The notes: generated by a model from the sequence alone, not told the origin. A stretch of DNA of 45,170 nt from Holdemanella porci (GCF_019052655.1 NZ_JAHQVB010000011.1:1-45170); one strand, 5' to 3'. Counted from the first letter of the stretch, positions 1-8,173 are shown. Made by a program: numbers and translations.

Positions 1-56
1 TACCACTGGTGTAAATTTTCTCTTTTTGACTAGTCCTATTTATATGCTAACATCAG
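1..56. repeat. left copy of 56-bp window-terminal inverted repeat
   Basis: These 56 bases are the exact reverse complement of the last 56 bases of the window; base 57 is the first mismatch. The repeat begins, read outward on the minus strand, with CTGATGTTAGC and supplies the premature TGA stop of the intron RT. It is probably the edge of a repeated mobile element that lies outside the window. The length is about one short-read assembly k-mer (55), so the window is probably a contig that stops at a repeat. Confidence 0.9.
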
Positions 57-634
57 ACTCCTGATTTGAGCATTCTCGCTATATATCTCAGGTAGTTCGG
101 GTCTGCGATATCATTTCGAAGAAATTTCATGAGCCACTCATGATTTACATTGTCAAAGAAACCTTTAATATCACAGTCCAATATATAGTTTATTTTCTTG
201 TGCATAATAGTATCATTGATTACTTTAATCGCATCATGAGTGCTTCGTTTTGGTCTGAATCCATATGAACAGTCTAGAAATCTAGGTTCATATACATCAC
301 TAAGTATGTCTGCCATGGCTCCTTGAACGAGCCTATCTTCATAGACTGGTATTCCTAAAGGTCTTTTCTTACCATTTCCCTTGTCGATTTCAACTCGTCT
401 TACGGGTTGTGGCTTATAGCTAAAGCTCTTTAGTCTATGCATCAGGTCATCTATATTTTCATTCAGATTTTCCTGATACACTCCCTTGGTTACCATGTCT
501 ATTCCTGGAGCTTTGTCTTTCTTTTGTAGACGATGTTGTCTTATTAAAGATTCCTTGTCTACTCGATTCATCAACGTTTCCAGTTTAGGATGTCTTTTTG
601 ACAATGTTCTTATATCTTGTCGTTTTGTTCCCAT
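53..634 (-). pseudogene. ltrA: group II intron reverse transcriptase/maturase (LtrA-like), 3' truncated
   Basis: The 193-aa product matches the N-terminal half of group II intron RTs. Visible blocks are the RT0/1 region around KAPGIDMVT (residues 42-50), RPLGIPVYEDRLVQGAM (RT2, about 91-107), YGFRPKRSTHDAI (about 125-137) and CDIKGFFDNVNHEWL (RT3, about 154-168). The catalytic YADD block (RT5), the thumb/X domain and any endonuclease domain are absent: the frame ends in a TGA created by the terminal repeat right after MLKSGV. The ATG at 634 has GGAGG ten bases upstream. Full-length relatives are roughly 400-600 aa. This copy cannot be active unless rejoined to an intact 3' half, so it is either an interrupted gene or an assembly break inside a repeated element. 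Confidence 0.85.
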
Positions 635-1142
635 GTCTTTTCAACCTCCAGTGTTTTCAACATGTTTCCCTTCAAGAAACGTAACTGTGTTTCGGTCCTT
701 CGCTCCATGTACTTTCATACACTTCATAGCTACAATATGACCTCATCGGACTTCTTGCAGTTCTTCCCGTTGTTCTTGTGGTATTGGCACTTGTTACAAC
801 GGTACCGTGTTTATCGGAAACTGCAAGACCTCCCAGGTATGCAGTTGATACCTTGACTTCTCGCCCTGCTTTAAAACGCCGGTGGTGTCCGATTGAATCT
901 GGCATAACGATTCAACCTATATTGGTTGCGGCTTATATGAGAGCATCACCCACCACTATGTTGAGTCTAACGACGCTAGATTGCTTCAGGCTTTCGCTTT
1001 AGAGCTCTAAGTCTTTCCTTCCTACGCTTAACACTGTACCTCACGATACAATGCCCAAGGACTAGATACTAGCCTCTTTGCTCCAAAAGTTACCAGGTTA
1101 GGAGTTTCACCTAACTAAATCAACTGCACCGAACTGGCGCAC
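57..1142 (-). mobile_element. group II intron, 5' part, 3' end missing
   Basis: On the minus strand the element starts at 1142 with GTGCGCC, the conserved 5' end of bacterial group II introns. About 500 nt of non-coding ribozyme sequence (635-1142, domains I to IV) follow before an intron-encoded reverse transcriptase. The RT and the 3' ribozyme domains V-VI are cut off by the repeat at 1-56. No other gene is visible in 635-1142. The 5' splice site lies directly after an ATG that has its own ribosome binding site. The intron subclass cannot be assigned by eye. Confidence 0.85.
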
Positions 1143-1205
1143 CATACAAATCCTCCCCGTTTACAACAATAGTCAAATTATATACCTTATGTAATATTAT
1201 TGAAA
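1143..1205 (-). promoter_or_regulatory. promoter, RBS and start codon forming the intron 5' exon
   Basis: On the minus strand a -35 TTTCAA (1200-1205), a 17-bp spacer and a -10 TATAAT (1177-1182) are followed by GGGGAGG and an ATG at 1145-1143. The next base is the first base of the intron. This looks like the complete expression signal of a gene whose coding part would resume after the missing intron 3' end. The gene's identity is unknown; a pilus or secretion gene would fit the pilT remnant upstream. Confidence 0.6.
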
Positions 1206-1235
1206 GAAAAAAGAGCGAAATGTAACTTTTCATTC
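1206..1235 (-). terminator. intrinsic terminator after the pilT remnant
   Basis: The minus-strand transcript can form GAATGAAA paired with TTTCGCTC (one mismatch, one GU pair) followed directly by six T. It lies just downstream of the TAA of the pilT remnant. Confidence 0.55.
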
Positions 1236-1236
1236 T

Positions 1237-1865
1237 TTATTGCACTCTCGTTTTCATACGATCCGGATGCAGACTATACTGAATCGCAATATCTTTTGTT
1301 ATTTTACCTTGTTGATACAAGTCATAGATCGTATCATCCATCATAACCATACCGTTCTGTCGATTCGAAATCATTGTATTCTAAATCTGATGAATCTTAT
1401 TCTCACGAATCTGAGAACGAATCGCAGGATTGACCAGCATAATTTAAAACACAGGAATCAATTCTCCATCTTTTCCTTGGATTAATTGCTCACTAATGTA
1501 GCCTCTAAAATCATTGATAATTGCGAACGCACTTGATCTTGATGATCTTGAAACATATCAATAATACAATCAATTGTATTTACAGCTCCTACAGTATGTA
1601 ACGCAGATAGAATTAAATGTCCGGTTTCAGCCGCGGAAAGCGCTGTAGAAACTGTTTCTTCATTGCGTATTTCGCCCAATAAAATAACTTCATGTGCCTC
1701 ACGCAATGCCGATTTTAATGCATTTAAATCACTTGTTGTATCATGATATACCTCTCGTTGGGATCCAATTGACTTTTTGCGAATGCAAGAATTCAATTAG
1801 ATCCTCAATCGTAATAATATGACAACTTCTTGTCTTATTCATACGATCTATTAAACAAGCTGACA
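1237..1865 (-). pseudogene. pilT: PilT-like twitching-motility ATPase remnant
   Basis: Conceptual translation across frames gives a PilT-type secretion ATPase from just after the Walker A region to the C terminus: NKTRSCHIITIEDLIEFLH, then ALREAHEVILLGEIRNEET (Walker B/Asp box), AAETGHLILSALHT (His box) and a tail resembling MDDTIYDLYQQGKIT. The gene is broken several ways. The N terminus and Walker A are missing, there is a frameshift near 1760-1796, another near 1482-1500, and in-frame stops near 1455 and 1383. It abuts the end of the broken BTAD regulator with no intergenic space, suggesting a deletion joined the two. It would have powered pilus retraction or a competence-type pseudopilus; nothing else of such a system is in view. 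Confidence 0.8.
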
Positions 1866-2992
1866 TCAAACACTATAGAACTTATTTGAAATACGCTGAA
1901 TAATCAAGTGCGCATTCTCTTCGGTTTGACAATCCACTAGAAGCAGCAGTTGCGTTTCACTTGTACGAGTAAACAAGTCATTGCTTCTTAAACAAGAACC
2001 TACCAATCGCTTCACACGATCAAAATCTAAACCAATCTTTTCATAATCCAAAGTACCATCTGAAAACTGTAACATAATCAAATAATAATTTTGTTCATTA
2101 CGAATAGATATTTTTAACAACAATTCACAGAAATACTTGAAAATTTCATACGAACAGAAGAAGCCTTGGTTTTGTTGATCATGGCTTGAAAGCTCACGCA
2201 TGATTGTTTCCATATCTTTACTTTCTTCTTTGGCATGATCAGCAATAATGATATCGTACAATTGTTTAAAACGTTTCGATAAACCCGTACCTAGTTCAGA
2301 TAAGAAAATATCATTCAATTCATCATAATACTTCAACGCTTCACGATAATTACGTGTAGCCACTAAGCCTTTCATATAATAGTAATGTAAACCTTCATTA
2401 AATGATTTAAATAAAATCGCCTGATAATTCATAAGCATCATCTCATCATAGCGTTTTTTCGTATATAAGTAACAAGATATGCGCATCATCGTTTTCACAT
2501 ACATTTGTCTAAAGATCTCTTGTTTCTGTAAAATCCAGTGCAATTGGCTTGGTGAAGCATAGAAACGACCTTGGATCTGAAAATCTTTCTAGCCGTCTTG
2601 AACTCTTTTTCGTCTAAAAGTTCCGAACCATCGTTGATTTGGTTATACGCCTTTTCCAATTCAACAAAATCAATATTACAATCTAAATTCTGATTTAAAA
2701 TATACCCTTTTCATGTCGTTATAAAAACCTATTTGTCTTTAAAGAATTCAATTTCATTCAATTCAGCACGCAATCTAATAATCTAGAACTTTAATGCACT
2801 AGATGGATTTTTACTTTCTGGCCGAGGAATATCAATCAGTTCATCTTTTTGAACTGGTTTTTCACTGTGAAACAATAAGACCTGTAATAAATTCACTAGC
2901 TGCTTTCCAAATAATTCGACAATATTAACGGTTACATTATCGTTTGTGATTTCCAACCCTCCTAATGTTTTAACATAATAAGTATCACTCAT
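1866..2992 (-). pseudogene. SARP/BTAD-type transcriptional regulator, frameshifted
   Basis: The ATG at 2992 has AAAGGAG upstream and begins a winged-helix segment of the SARP/AfsR type (LGGLEITND near residue 10; SEKPVQKDELIDI near 43-55). The frame breaks near 2783, and translation between about 2780 and 2544 shows several stops. It recovers at 2543 as a helical TPR-like BTAD region (YDEMMLMNYQAILFKSFNEG; YREALKYYDELNDIFLSELG) and a C-terminal domain with FSDGTLDYEKIG and LRSNDLFTRTSETQLLLLV, the pattern of a degenerate GGDEF-like domain seen in related Bacillota BTAD proteins. The intact protein would have been about 370 aa. Several disruptions point to real decay rather than one sequencing error. 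Confidence 0.75.
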
Positions 2993-3061
2993 GTTGATTC
3001 TCCTTTCAAAAAGATTGTATAGTATCTAACCTAGTTTTATTTGACAATAAATCTGCCAAAC

Positions 3062-3092
3062 AAAAAAGCAGAGAATCACAAAAATTCTCTGC
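3062..3092 (-). terminator. terminator of the murI-folA operon
   Basis: Perfect 9-bp stem GCAGAGAAT/ATTCTCTGC (3068-3076 and 3084-3092), followed on the minus strand by TTTTTTG. It lies directly after the folA stop. Confidence 0.9.
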
Positions 3093-3098
3093 AAATGG

Positions 3099-3578
3099 TT
3101 ATTTTAAAGTATATGCAACATGTTGATAGTGAATTCCATTCTCTTCGATATCAGATAATATTGTTTTTGTATACAAAGACTTGTCAAATTCAGGAAAATA
3201 AACCTCAGCATCCGCTTGCTCATCAATCTCAGTTAACACTAGCTTATCTGCATAAGCTAACATCTCACTATAAATCATGCCTCCACCAATACAATAGATT
3301 TCCTCATCTACATCTTTATATCGCTTCAAAAATTCTTCAACACTCGAACACATTTCGACACATTCACCCAAATCTGAACACGAACGCGAAATCACGACAT
3401 GATGACGTTTAGGTAACATACCTGGAAGACTTTCAAATGTTTTTCTTCCCATCACAATTGTATGTCCCGAAGTCTGCTTACGAAAAAACTTCAAATCCTG
3501 AGGCAAATGCCAAATCATATCATTGTTTTTTCCTAATTCACGATTTTTACCAATCGCCGCAATCAATGTTAATTTCAT
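3099..3578 (-). CDS. folA: dihydrofolate reductase
   Basis: NADPH-dependent reduction of dihydrofolate to tetrahydrofolate in the cytosol. The 159-aa length is normal for the family. The N terminus MKLTLIAAIGKNRELG carries the substrate pocket start. Other markers are the Met20-loop IWHLPQDLKFF with the catalytic acid position (Asp, about residue 28), GHTIVMGRKTFESLP (NADPH site, about 38-52) and IYCIGGGMIYSEML (Gly-rich loop). The start has AGGAG eight bases upstream. It follows thyA by 7 bp. The pairing is functionally natural, since ThyA makes the dihydrofolate that FolA recycles. It is the last gene of the operon, followed by a strong terminator. Confidence 0.95.
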   Translation of the reverse strand: MKLTLIAAIGKNRELGKNNDMIWHLPQDLKFFRKQTSGHTIVMGRKTFESLPGMLPKRHHVVISRSCSDLGECVEMCSSVEEFLKRYKDVDEEIYCIGGGMIYSEMLAYADKLVLTEIDEQADAEVYFPEFDKSLYTKTILSDIEENGIHYQHVAYTLK

Positions 3579-3585
3579 AATTCTC

Positions 3586-4449
3586 CTATTGTGCTAAAGG
3601 GAAACTAATTTTTCCCATATGCTCATAGCCAATCAACTTCACGTCATTCTTTGGATCAAATGCATAGAAATCTTGAATATCCGGATTCAACCACAACTTA
3701 GGTGCTGGTAAAGAGCCTTTTGTTTCATAACGATTTAATTGTTCTTTAATTCCATCAATTTGATTCACGTAAATATGTGCATCTTTGATTGACCAATCAA
3801 TCGTACCTGGCTCAAGTCCAGTAACCTTGGCAACCATCATCAATAAAACTGCATATTGCGTTACATTAAATGGCAAACCTAATGGAACATCACAACTTCT
3901 TTGGTGTACCCAAATATTCAACTTTCCATCCGTCACATCCCATTCTGAACTCCATACACAACTAGGAAGTACAGCTGTATCTAATTCGCTATCCTGCCAT
4001 AATGAGATAACACGTCTACGATCTTCCTTATCGTTTTTTAATGAATTCAACAATTTATTCATCAAATCATATTTTTTTACAATAAATCCATAAGCCGTAC
4101 CAATGGTATGCGCAAAACTAGGATCAAAATGTTTTAATACTTTTCCCGTATTCTCATCAATCCAGTCGCCATCTTCATTAATTTCCCATTTATCCCAAAT
4201 GTGAACATTTCTTTCTTGAAGCCATCTAACATCATTACTTTGAGCCTGATAGATCCAAAGCATTTCTGTAACAGCTTGACGAATAAATAACTGTTTTGTC
4301 GTCAAAATAGGAAATTCTTTAGATAGATCTAAATGAAAATGTGCACTTGGAACTTTAATCGTGTCAATACCAGTGCGATTATGTACTTGAACTCCATTTT
4401 CCAAAATATCTTTACATAATCCACAATATACATCATCAAAGTATGACAT
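3586..4449 (-). CDS. thyA: thymidylate synthase ThyA
   Basis: Converts dUMP and methylene-tetrahydrofolate to dTMP and dihydrofolate. The start chosen is the ATG at 4449 (MSYFDDVYCG), not the longer upstream frame, because AAGGAGG lies eight bases before it; this gives 287 aa. The catalytic cysteine is in LPSCVWSSEWDV, followed by HQRSCDVPLGLPFNVTQYA (dUMP phosphate and folate site) and DAHIYVNQ (nucleotide-binding motif). The N-terminal VHNRTG carries the phosphate-binding arginine. The active-site segment is PSCVWS rather than the E. coli-type PPCH, as in some longer Bacillota ThyA proteins. The start overlaps the end of the HAD gene by 14 bp, so translation is probably coupled. Confidence 0.95.
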   Translation of the reverse strand: MSYFDDVYCGLCKDILENGVQVHNRTGIDTIKVPSAHFHLDLSKEFPILTTKQLFIRQAVTEMLWIYQAQSNDVRWLQERNVHIWDKWEINEDGDWIDENTGKVLKHFDPSFAHTIGTAYGFIVKKYDLMNKLLNSLKNDKEDRRRVISLWQDSELDTAVLPSCVWSSEWDVTDGKLNIWVHQRSCDVPLGLPFNVTQYAVLLMMVAKVTGLEPGTIDWSIKDAHIYVNQIDGIKEQLNRYETKGSLPAPKLWLNPDIQDFYAFDPKNDVKLIGYEHMGKISFPLAQ

Positions 4450-5269
4450 CCATTTCCTCCTTAAAAACATTCTCCTCAATAAAACGACCCACTGCACTTT
4501 CATCATTTGTATAAGGACTTACAAATGCACTGCATTCTTTAACATCCTGTGAGCCATTTTTCATACATACACCCATACCGACTTTTTCAAGCATTTCCCT
4601 ATCATTTTGTTCATCCCCAAAAGCCACACAGTTTTCAAGTTTGACCCCAAAATGCTTAGCTACCTTTTCAATCCCATATCCTTTATTGATTCTAGGATCT
4701 ACATATTCGAATAAGTTATCTGCTGTTAAGAAACCGACACAAGCCTCATTCTTATATTGTTTAGCACGTTCTAAGACAATCGGCATATAATCTTTATCAC
4801 AATGTATAATCAGTTTGTTGCATGTATTATTTTCTAGATATGGTTCAAGATCAATTTCGATTTCTGTTTCACCAAAAATTCGTGCATGTTCCTGCGTTTC
4901 AATACTTGTACGATTTGTATAACGTGTGGCACCTTCCAAGATCCAAAAATCAACGTCTAAATCTTCAAAAAAATGAATCACATCTAAAACGACTTCACCA
5001 TCAAGAACATGATACTCTTCTTTAGTACGTTGTCTTAAATCATATACAACGCCACCATTCATTCCCATGATAAAACTAACACTATCTTCAATTCTCCATT
5101 TTTTCAACATAGCACGAACCGTCTCTACTGGACGTCCAGATGCGATGCCAAATAAAATTCCATGATTTTTCAATTTTGATACTGCTTCACGATTTAAATC
5201 TGATACTTGCTTTTTTGAATTCAAAAATGTACCATCTAAATCCGTCGCAATCAAAGTTACTGGTTCCAT
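4436..5269 (-). CDS. Cof-type HAD-family phosphatase
   Basis: Cytosolic haloacid-dehalogenase-superfamily phosphatase of the Cof/YwpJ type (277 aa, usual size 260-290). Motif I is IATDLDGTFLNS (nucleophile Asp near residue 10, acid Asp near 12). Motif II is GIASGRP. The conserved Lys and motif III/IV are in NKGYGIEKVAKHFGV and VAFGDEQNDREML. A C2-type cap occupies about residues 85-190. Such enzymes dephosphorylate sugar phosphates, FMN or PLP; the substrate cannot be told from sequence. It starts 3 bp after the apeA stop and overlaps thyA, so it is co-transcribed. Confidence 0.85.
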   Translation of the reverse strand: MEPVTLIATDLDGTFLNSKKQVSDLNREAVSKLKNHGILFGIASGRPVETVRAMLKKWRIEDSVSFIMGMNGGVVYDLRQRTKEEYHVLDGEVVLDVIHFFEDLDVDFWILEGATRYTNRTSIETQEHARIFGETEIEIDLEPYLENNTCNKLIIHCDKDYMPIVLERAKQYKNEACVGFLTADNLFEYVDPRINKGYGIEKVAKHFGVKLENCVAFGDEQNDREMLEKVGMGVCMKNGSQDVKECSAFVSPYTNDESAVGRFIEENVFKEEMDVIL

Positions 5270-5272
5270 AAA

Positions 5273-6652
5273 TTATCCTTCGTATGTTAAGAATGCTGCA
5301 TATCCTTTTTTTGCTTCATAGATATCAGCTTTACTTGCCAATTCAAAAGGTGCATGCATATTATGTAAAGCTACACCACAGTCAATTACCTGCATTCCAT
5401 AATTAGCCAAAATATAAGCGATTGTTCCTCCACCGCCTTGGTCTACTTTTCCAAGTTCACTTGTTTGCCAAGCTACATTGTGATCATCCATAATACGACG
5501 AATCAATGCGATATATTCTGCATTCGCATCGTTACATCCACTCTTTCCACGAGCTCCTGTATATTTATTGAATACGATACCTTTACCAAATTCGGCTTGA
5601 TTTCTTGGACTTGATGCCGAAGCGTAAATTGGATCATGTGCAGCACTTACATCACTTGACAACATAATTGAATTCATCATTGCACGTTTCACGCTTAATG
5701 CAGAATAATCACCCATACAATCCATAACTTCTGCAACAAAGTTTTCAAAGAACATAGAGTGCATACCTGTAGCACCTTGAGATCCGACTTCTTCTTTATC
5801 AACTAACAAACAAACAGCTGTACGTTTTACATTTTCTGCTTCTAATTGAGCCATCAAACTTGTATACGCACAAATACGATCATCATGTCCATAACCTAAT
5901 ACCATACTTAAATCGAATCCACAGCTTCTAGCACGTCCTGCAGGAACAACCTCTAACTCAGCAGAAACGAAGTCTTCTTCTTCAAAGCCATAAGTTGATT
6001 TTAAAATTTTAGCAACATTGGCCTTTACTGCATCTTTCTCTTCATTTTCTAACGGAATAGATCCAACAGTTACATTTAAATCTTCACCAGCAATCACTTC
6101 ATTTGCCTTTTTCTGTAATTGATCTGCACTTAAGTGAATCAATAAATCACTAATCACAAATACTGGATCACTTTCTTTATCTCCAATCGCTACATCTACA
6201 GTTGTTCCATCTTTCAAACAAACAACACCATGAATTGCCAAAGGCAAAGTCACCCATTGATACTTTTTAACACCACCATAATAGTGTGTATCCAAATAAG
6301 CAATGTTTCCATCTTCATACAATGGATTTTGTTTAAGATCCAAACGAGGACTGTCAATATGAGCACCTAAAATGTTCATACCTTTTTCCAATGGATTTGA
6401 ACCAATGTGCATTAATGCAATCGACTTGTTCATCATATTTACATACACTTTGTCCTGTGCTTTTAAAATCTCTTTATTTTCGATAACCTCTTTGATATCA
6501 CGATATCCATAAGATTTCGCTAATGCGATCGCATTTTTTACACAAGCTCTTTCCGTTTTAGAATCAGATAAGAAATCAATATATCCATCACTAAATTTCA
6601 TTACATCATTAAATTCTTCTTTTGAATATTTATTCCAAACTACTTCACTCAT
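5273..6652 (-). CDS. apeA: M18 family aminopeptidase (aspartyl aminopeptidase-like)
   Basis: Zinc-dependent aminopeptidase of peptidase family M18, removing N-terminal residues from peptides in the cytosol; 459 aa is the usual length. Metal ligands are expected in GAHIDSPRLDL (His/Asp near residue 96-98), DKEEVGSQGATG (catalytic Glu-Glu) and SSDVSAAHDP. The C-terminal ALHNMHAPFELASK carries the last conserved His. The start has GGAGG about eight bases upstream and overlaps the murI stop by 4 bp (ATGA). Family assignment is firm; the preferred N-terminal residue is not known. Confidence 0.9.
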   Translation of the reverse strand: MSEVVWNKYSKEEFNDVMKFSDGYIDFLSDSKTERACVKNAIALAKSYGYRDIKEVIENKEILKAQDKVYVNMMNKSIALMHIGSNPLEKGMNILGAHIDSPRLDLKQNPLYEDGNIAYLDTHYYGGVKKYQWVTLPLAIHGVVCLKDGTTVDVAIGDKESDPVFVISDLLIHLSADQLQKKANEVIAGEDLNVTVGSIPLENEEKDAVKANVAKILKSTYGFEEEDFVSAELEVVPAGRARSCGFDLSMVLGYGHDDRICAYTSLMAQLEAENVKRTAVCLLVDKEEVGSQGATGMHSMFFENFVAEVMDCMGDYSALSVKRAMMNSIMLSSDVSAAHDPIYASASSPRNQAEFGKGIVFNKYTGARGKSGCNDANAEYIALIRRIMDDHNVAWQTSELGKVDQGGGGTIAYILANYGMQVIDCGVALHNMHAPFELASKADIYEAKKGYAAFLTYEG

Positions 6653-7425
6653 AACTCTACCTCCAATTTTTTAAATAAGCATTTTGACAATTCAATTTTT
6701 GAATCCATTGTATTCATCCATGTAATTTGTCCTTCTTCACAACTTGTATTCAACAAACCTTTTTGTTCCAACAAATCTTTTGTATGTAAAGTCGTACCCA
6801 CGCTTCCTTCAATAATATGAACATTTGGACAAAGCTTTTCCAAATATTTCGTGTAAAAAGGAAAATGCGTACACCCTAATACAATGCTATCTAGATTTTT
6901 ATAGTCACTAGCTGCTAAATACTCTTTCAAACAAGACTCTACAAGATATGCATCATCAAGTTTATTGTCTTCAACCATTCTTACAAGTTCTGGACAAGGC
7001 ACCTTTATAATATGATGCTCACCTTTAAATCGATTCATCAAATTCGCAAACTTCTTTTCTGACAAAGTAAGTTGGGTTGCCCATACCGCAATACGTTGAT
7101 GTTCACCTCGATCGCATGCCACCTTTAATGCCGGTTCCATACCAATAATATCCACATCATACTTTTCTCTTAGAAGCTTAACACAAGCACTCGTTGCCGT
7201 ATTGCACGCAATGACGATTGCCTTAACATCATGACATATCAATTCATCACATATCGCAACGCAACGCTTTGTGATTTCTTCTTTTGTCTTTGTCCCATAA
7301 GGATTATATTTACTATCTCCCAAATAGATCAGATTTTCATTAGGAAGTAAACTATGCATCGTATGTAAAACACTAATTCCACCTAATCCCGAATCAAAAA
7401 CACCTATTGGACTTTTTGAATTCAT
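6649..7425 (-). CDS. murI: glutamate racemase
   Basis: Makes D-glutamate for peptidoglycan from L-glutamate, without a cofactor. The ATG at 7425 (MNSKSPIGVFDSGLGG) is chosen over the upstream in-frame ATG because AAAGGAG precedes it; this gives 258 aa. Motifs are GVFDSGLGGISVL, the first catalytic Cys in IACNTATSACV (near residue 73) and the second in LGCTHFPFY (near residue 183). It is the first gene of the murI-apeA-HAD-thyA-folA unit. Its promoter starts inside the terminator of the upstream 127-aa gene. Confidence 0.95.
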   Translation of the reverse strand: MNSKSPIGVFDSGLGGISVLHTMHSLLPNENLIYLGDSKYNPYGTKTKEEITKRCVAICDELICHDVKAIVIACNTATSACVKLLREKYDVDIIGMEPALKVACDRGEHQRIAVWATQLTLSEKKFANLMNRFKGEHHIIKVPCPELVRMVEDNKLDDAYLVESCLKEYLAASDYKNLDSIVLGCTHFPFYTKYLEKLCPNVHIIEGSVGTTLHTKDLLEQKGLLNTSCEEGQITWMNTMDSKIELSKCLFKKLEVEL

Positions 7426-7452
7426 ACAAAACGCTCCTTTTCCATCTTTATA

Positions 7453-7481
7453 ATTATACAACGTATAAAGAAAACATCCAA
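7453..7481 (-). promoter_or_regulatory. murI operon promoter, -35 inside a terminator arm
   Basis: Minus strand: -35 TTGGAT (7476-7481), 17-bp spacer, -10 TATAAT (7453-7458). The -35 hexamer is part of the 3' arm of the preceding terminator hairpin. Confidence 0.7.
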
Positions 7482-7498
7482 GTCCTCAAACTTGGATG
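7465..7498 (-). terminator. terminator of the 127-aa gene
   Basis: Perfect 9-bp stem CATCCAAGT/ACTTGGATG (7475-7483 and 7490-7498) followed on the minus strand by TTTTCTTTA. It starts 3 bases after the stop of the 127-aa gene. Confidence 0.85.
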
Positions 7499-7500
7499 CA

Positions 7501-7884
7501 TTAATGACTCATACGCTTTTTCATTTCGCCTAATATTTCTAACAATTCTTTTTTTCCAATCCCATTATGTATCAGACTGTCCGGATGCACTCTATCATTA
7601 TGAAATAATTGAATCAATGATGCTTGAAGCTCTTTAAATGACATAGATTGATATTCTTTATCTACCAGATACGCCTCATAATCTTTCATATCTACTAAAT
7701 CTGTTGCATAAAAAGAAAGCACCATTTCCATCAATAATGACTGCACCTTCTCATGATCTTCTTCTAAATCTGAATTAGCCCAACAAATATCTTCGTCTGT
7801 TAAATCGCTTAATTTTTCGATGTATGTTTGAATAAACGAAGCATCATCCATTTTTTCTTTCGCAAAATAATTTGAAATCTTCAT
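7501..7884 (-). CDS. hypothetical protein, 127 aa, behind a structured leader
   Basis: Not recognised. It is a soluble, acidic, probably all-helical protein with no membrane segment, signal peptide or cysteine pair. Acidic stretches such as LSDLTDEDI and DLEEDHEKV alternate with hydrophobic helices, and the C terminus is basic (ILGEMKKRMSH). The start is firm: GGAGGG lies seven bases before the ATG. That ribosome site follows immediately after the T-tract of a terminator ending a roughly 240-nt structured RNA, and there is no room for another promoter. The gene is therefore apparently expressed only by read-through of that terminator. It is monocistronic, with its own terminator 3 bases after the stop. 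Confidence 0.75.
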   Translation of the reverse strand: MKISNYFAKEKMDDASFIQTYIEKLSDLTDEDICWANSDLEEDHEKVQSLLMEMVLSFYATDLVDMKDYEAYLVDKEYQSMSFKELQASLIQLFHNDRVHPDSLIHNGIGKKELLEILGEMKKRMSH

Positions 7885-7893
7885 ATACCCTCC

Positions 7894-7939
7894 AAAAAAA
7901 AGAGGTTTAAGGCTTTCATCACTTCCTTAAACCGCTTTT
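7894..7939 (-). terminator. terminator between leader RNA and 127-aa gene
   Basis: Stem GGTTTAAGG/CCTTAAACC (7904-7912 with 7925-7933), extended by AAAAG/CTTTT across one mismatch, then eight T on the minus strand. The Shine-Dalgarno of the next gene begins two bases after the T-tract. Confidence 0.85.
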
Positions 7940-8130
7940 CGCAATATTTATATCCTCATATAAATATTACAATGAATTTTGTTTGTATCCACTATATTAT
8001 TATGCTCTTCTGAACAAACAAAATTCTGTATAGATAAAACCACCACATTTTATCTATACCCTCTAATCCACTTTTCCTTCGCAGAGTTTACCACGCTCTG
8101 CATGTCCCTTTGGCAGCTCATCACACTGCC
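7894..8130 (-). ncRNA. structured leader RNA or sRNA with six hairpins, unidentified
   Basis: This fills most of the gene-free stretch 7885-8248. Between a good promoter and a terminator lie six consecutive hairpins: 8111-8131 (6 bp); 8081-8101 (6 bp, GCAGAG/CTCTGC); 8028-8059 (12 bp perfect); 7974-8026 (13 bp perfect, 27-nt loop); 7943-7968 (11 bp perfect, loop GAGG on the RNA); and the terminator 7904-7933. On the RNA strand the loops of the first four carry related words (GTGATGA, GTGGTAA, GTGGTGG, AGTGGAT). It matches no family I can recognise: no T-box motif, no 6S-like single long hairpin, no RNase P or tmRNA hallmarks. The gene placement suggests an attenuating 5' leader; a stand-alone sRNA is the alternative. 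Confidence 0.6.
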
Positions 8131-8136
8131 ACTTAA

Positions 8137-8165
8137 ATAATAGCATATATAAAAAGGGTAAGCAA
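8137..8165 (-). promoter_or_regulatory. promoter of the leader RNA
   Basis: Minus strand: -35 TTGCTT (8160-8165), 17-bp spacer, extended -10 TGCTATTAT (-10 hexamer 8137-8142). The -35 lies inside the terminator that ends the his operon. Predicted transcript start near 8130, just at hairpin 1. Confidence 0.7.
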
Positions 8166-8173
8166 GCTTACCC
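8151..8173 (-). terminator. his operon terminator
   Basis: Perfect 8-bp stem GGGTAAGC/GCTTACCC (8156-8163 and 8166-8173) followed by TTTTT on the minus strand, about 75 bases after the Nudix gene stop. A further stem CTATGAC/GTCATAG (8184-8190 and 8220-8226) lies between the stop and this terminator. Confidence 0.85.

Noticed and set aside
672..1002. Small open frames in the intron 5' region
   Set aside because: They lie in the non-coding ribozyme part of the group II intron, on both strands, without ribosome sites or recognisable sequence.
5273..7425. murI-apeA pairing as a dedicated toxin/peptide-processing module
   Set aside because: Overlaps and spacing are ordinary operon packing with thyA and folA; both enzymes are housekeeping and have all usual motifs.
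7894..8130. Multi-hairpin RNA as 6S RNA, RNase P RNA or tmRNA
   Set aside because: 6S would be one long interrupted hairpin. RNase P needs its conserved GAGGAAAGUC-type core, and tmRNA needs a tRNA-like end with CCA and a tag frame. None is visible.
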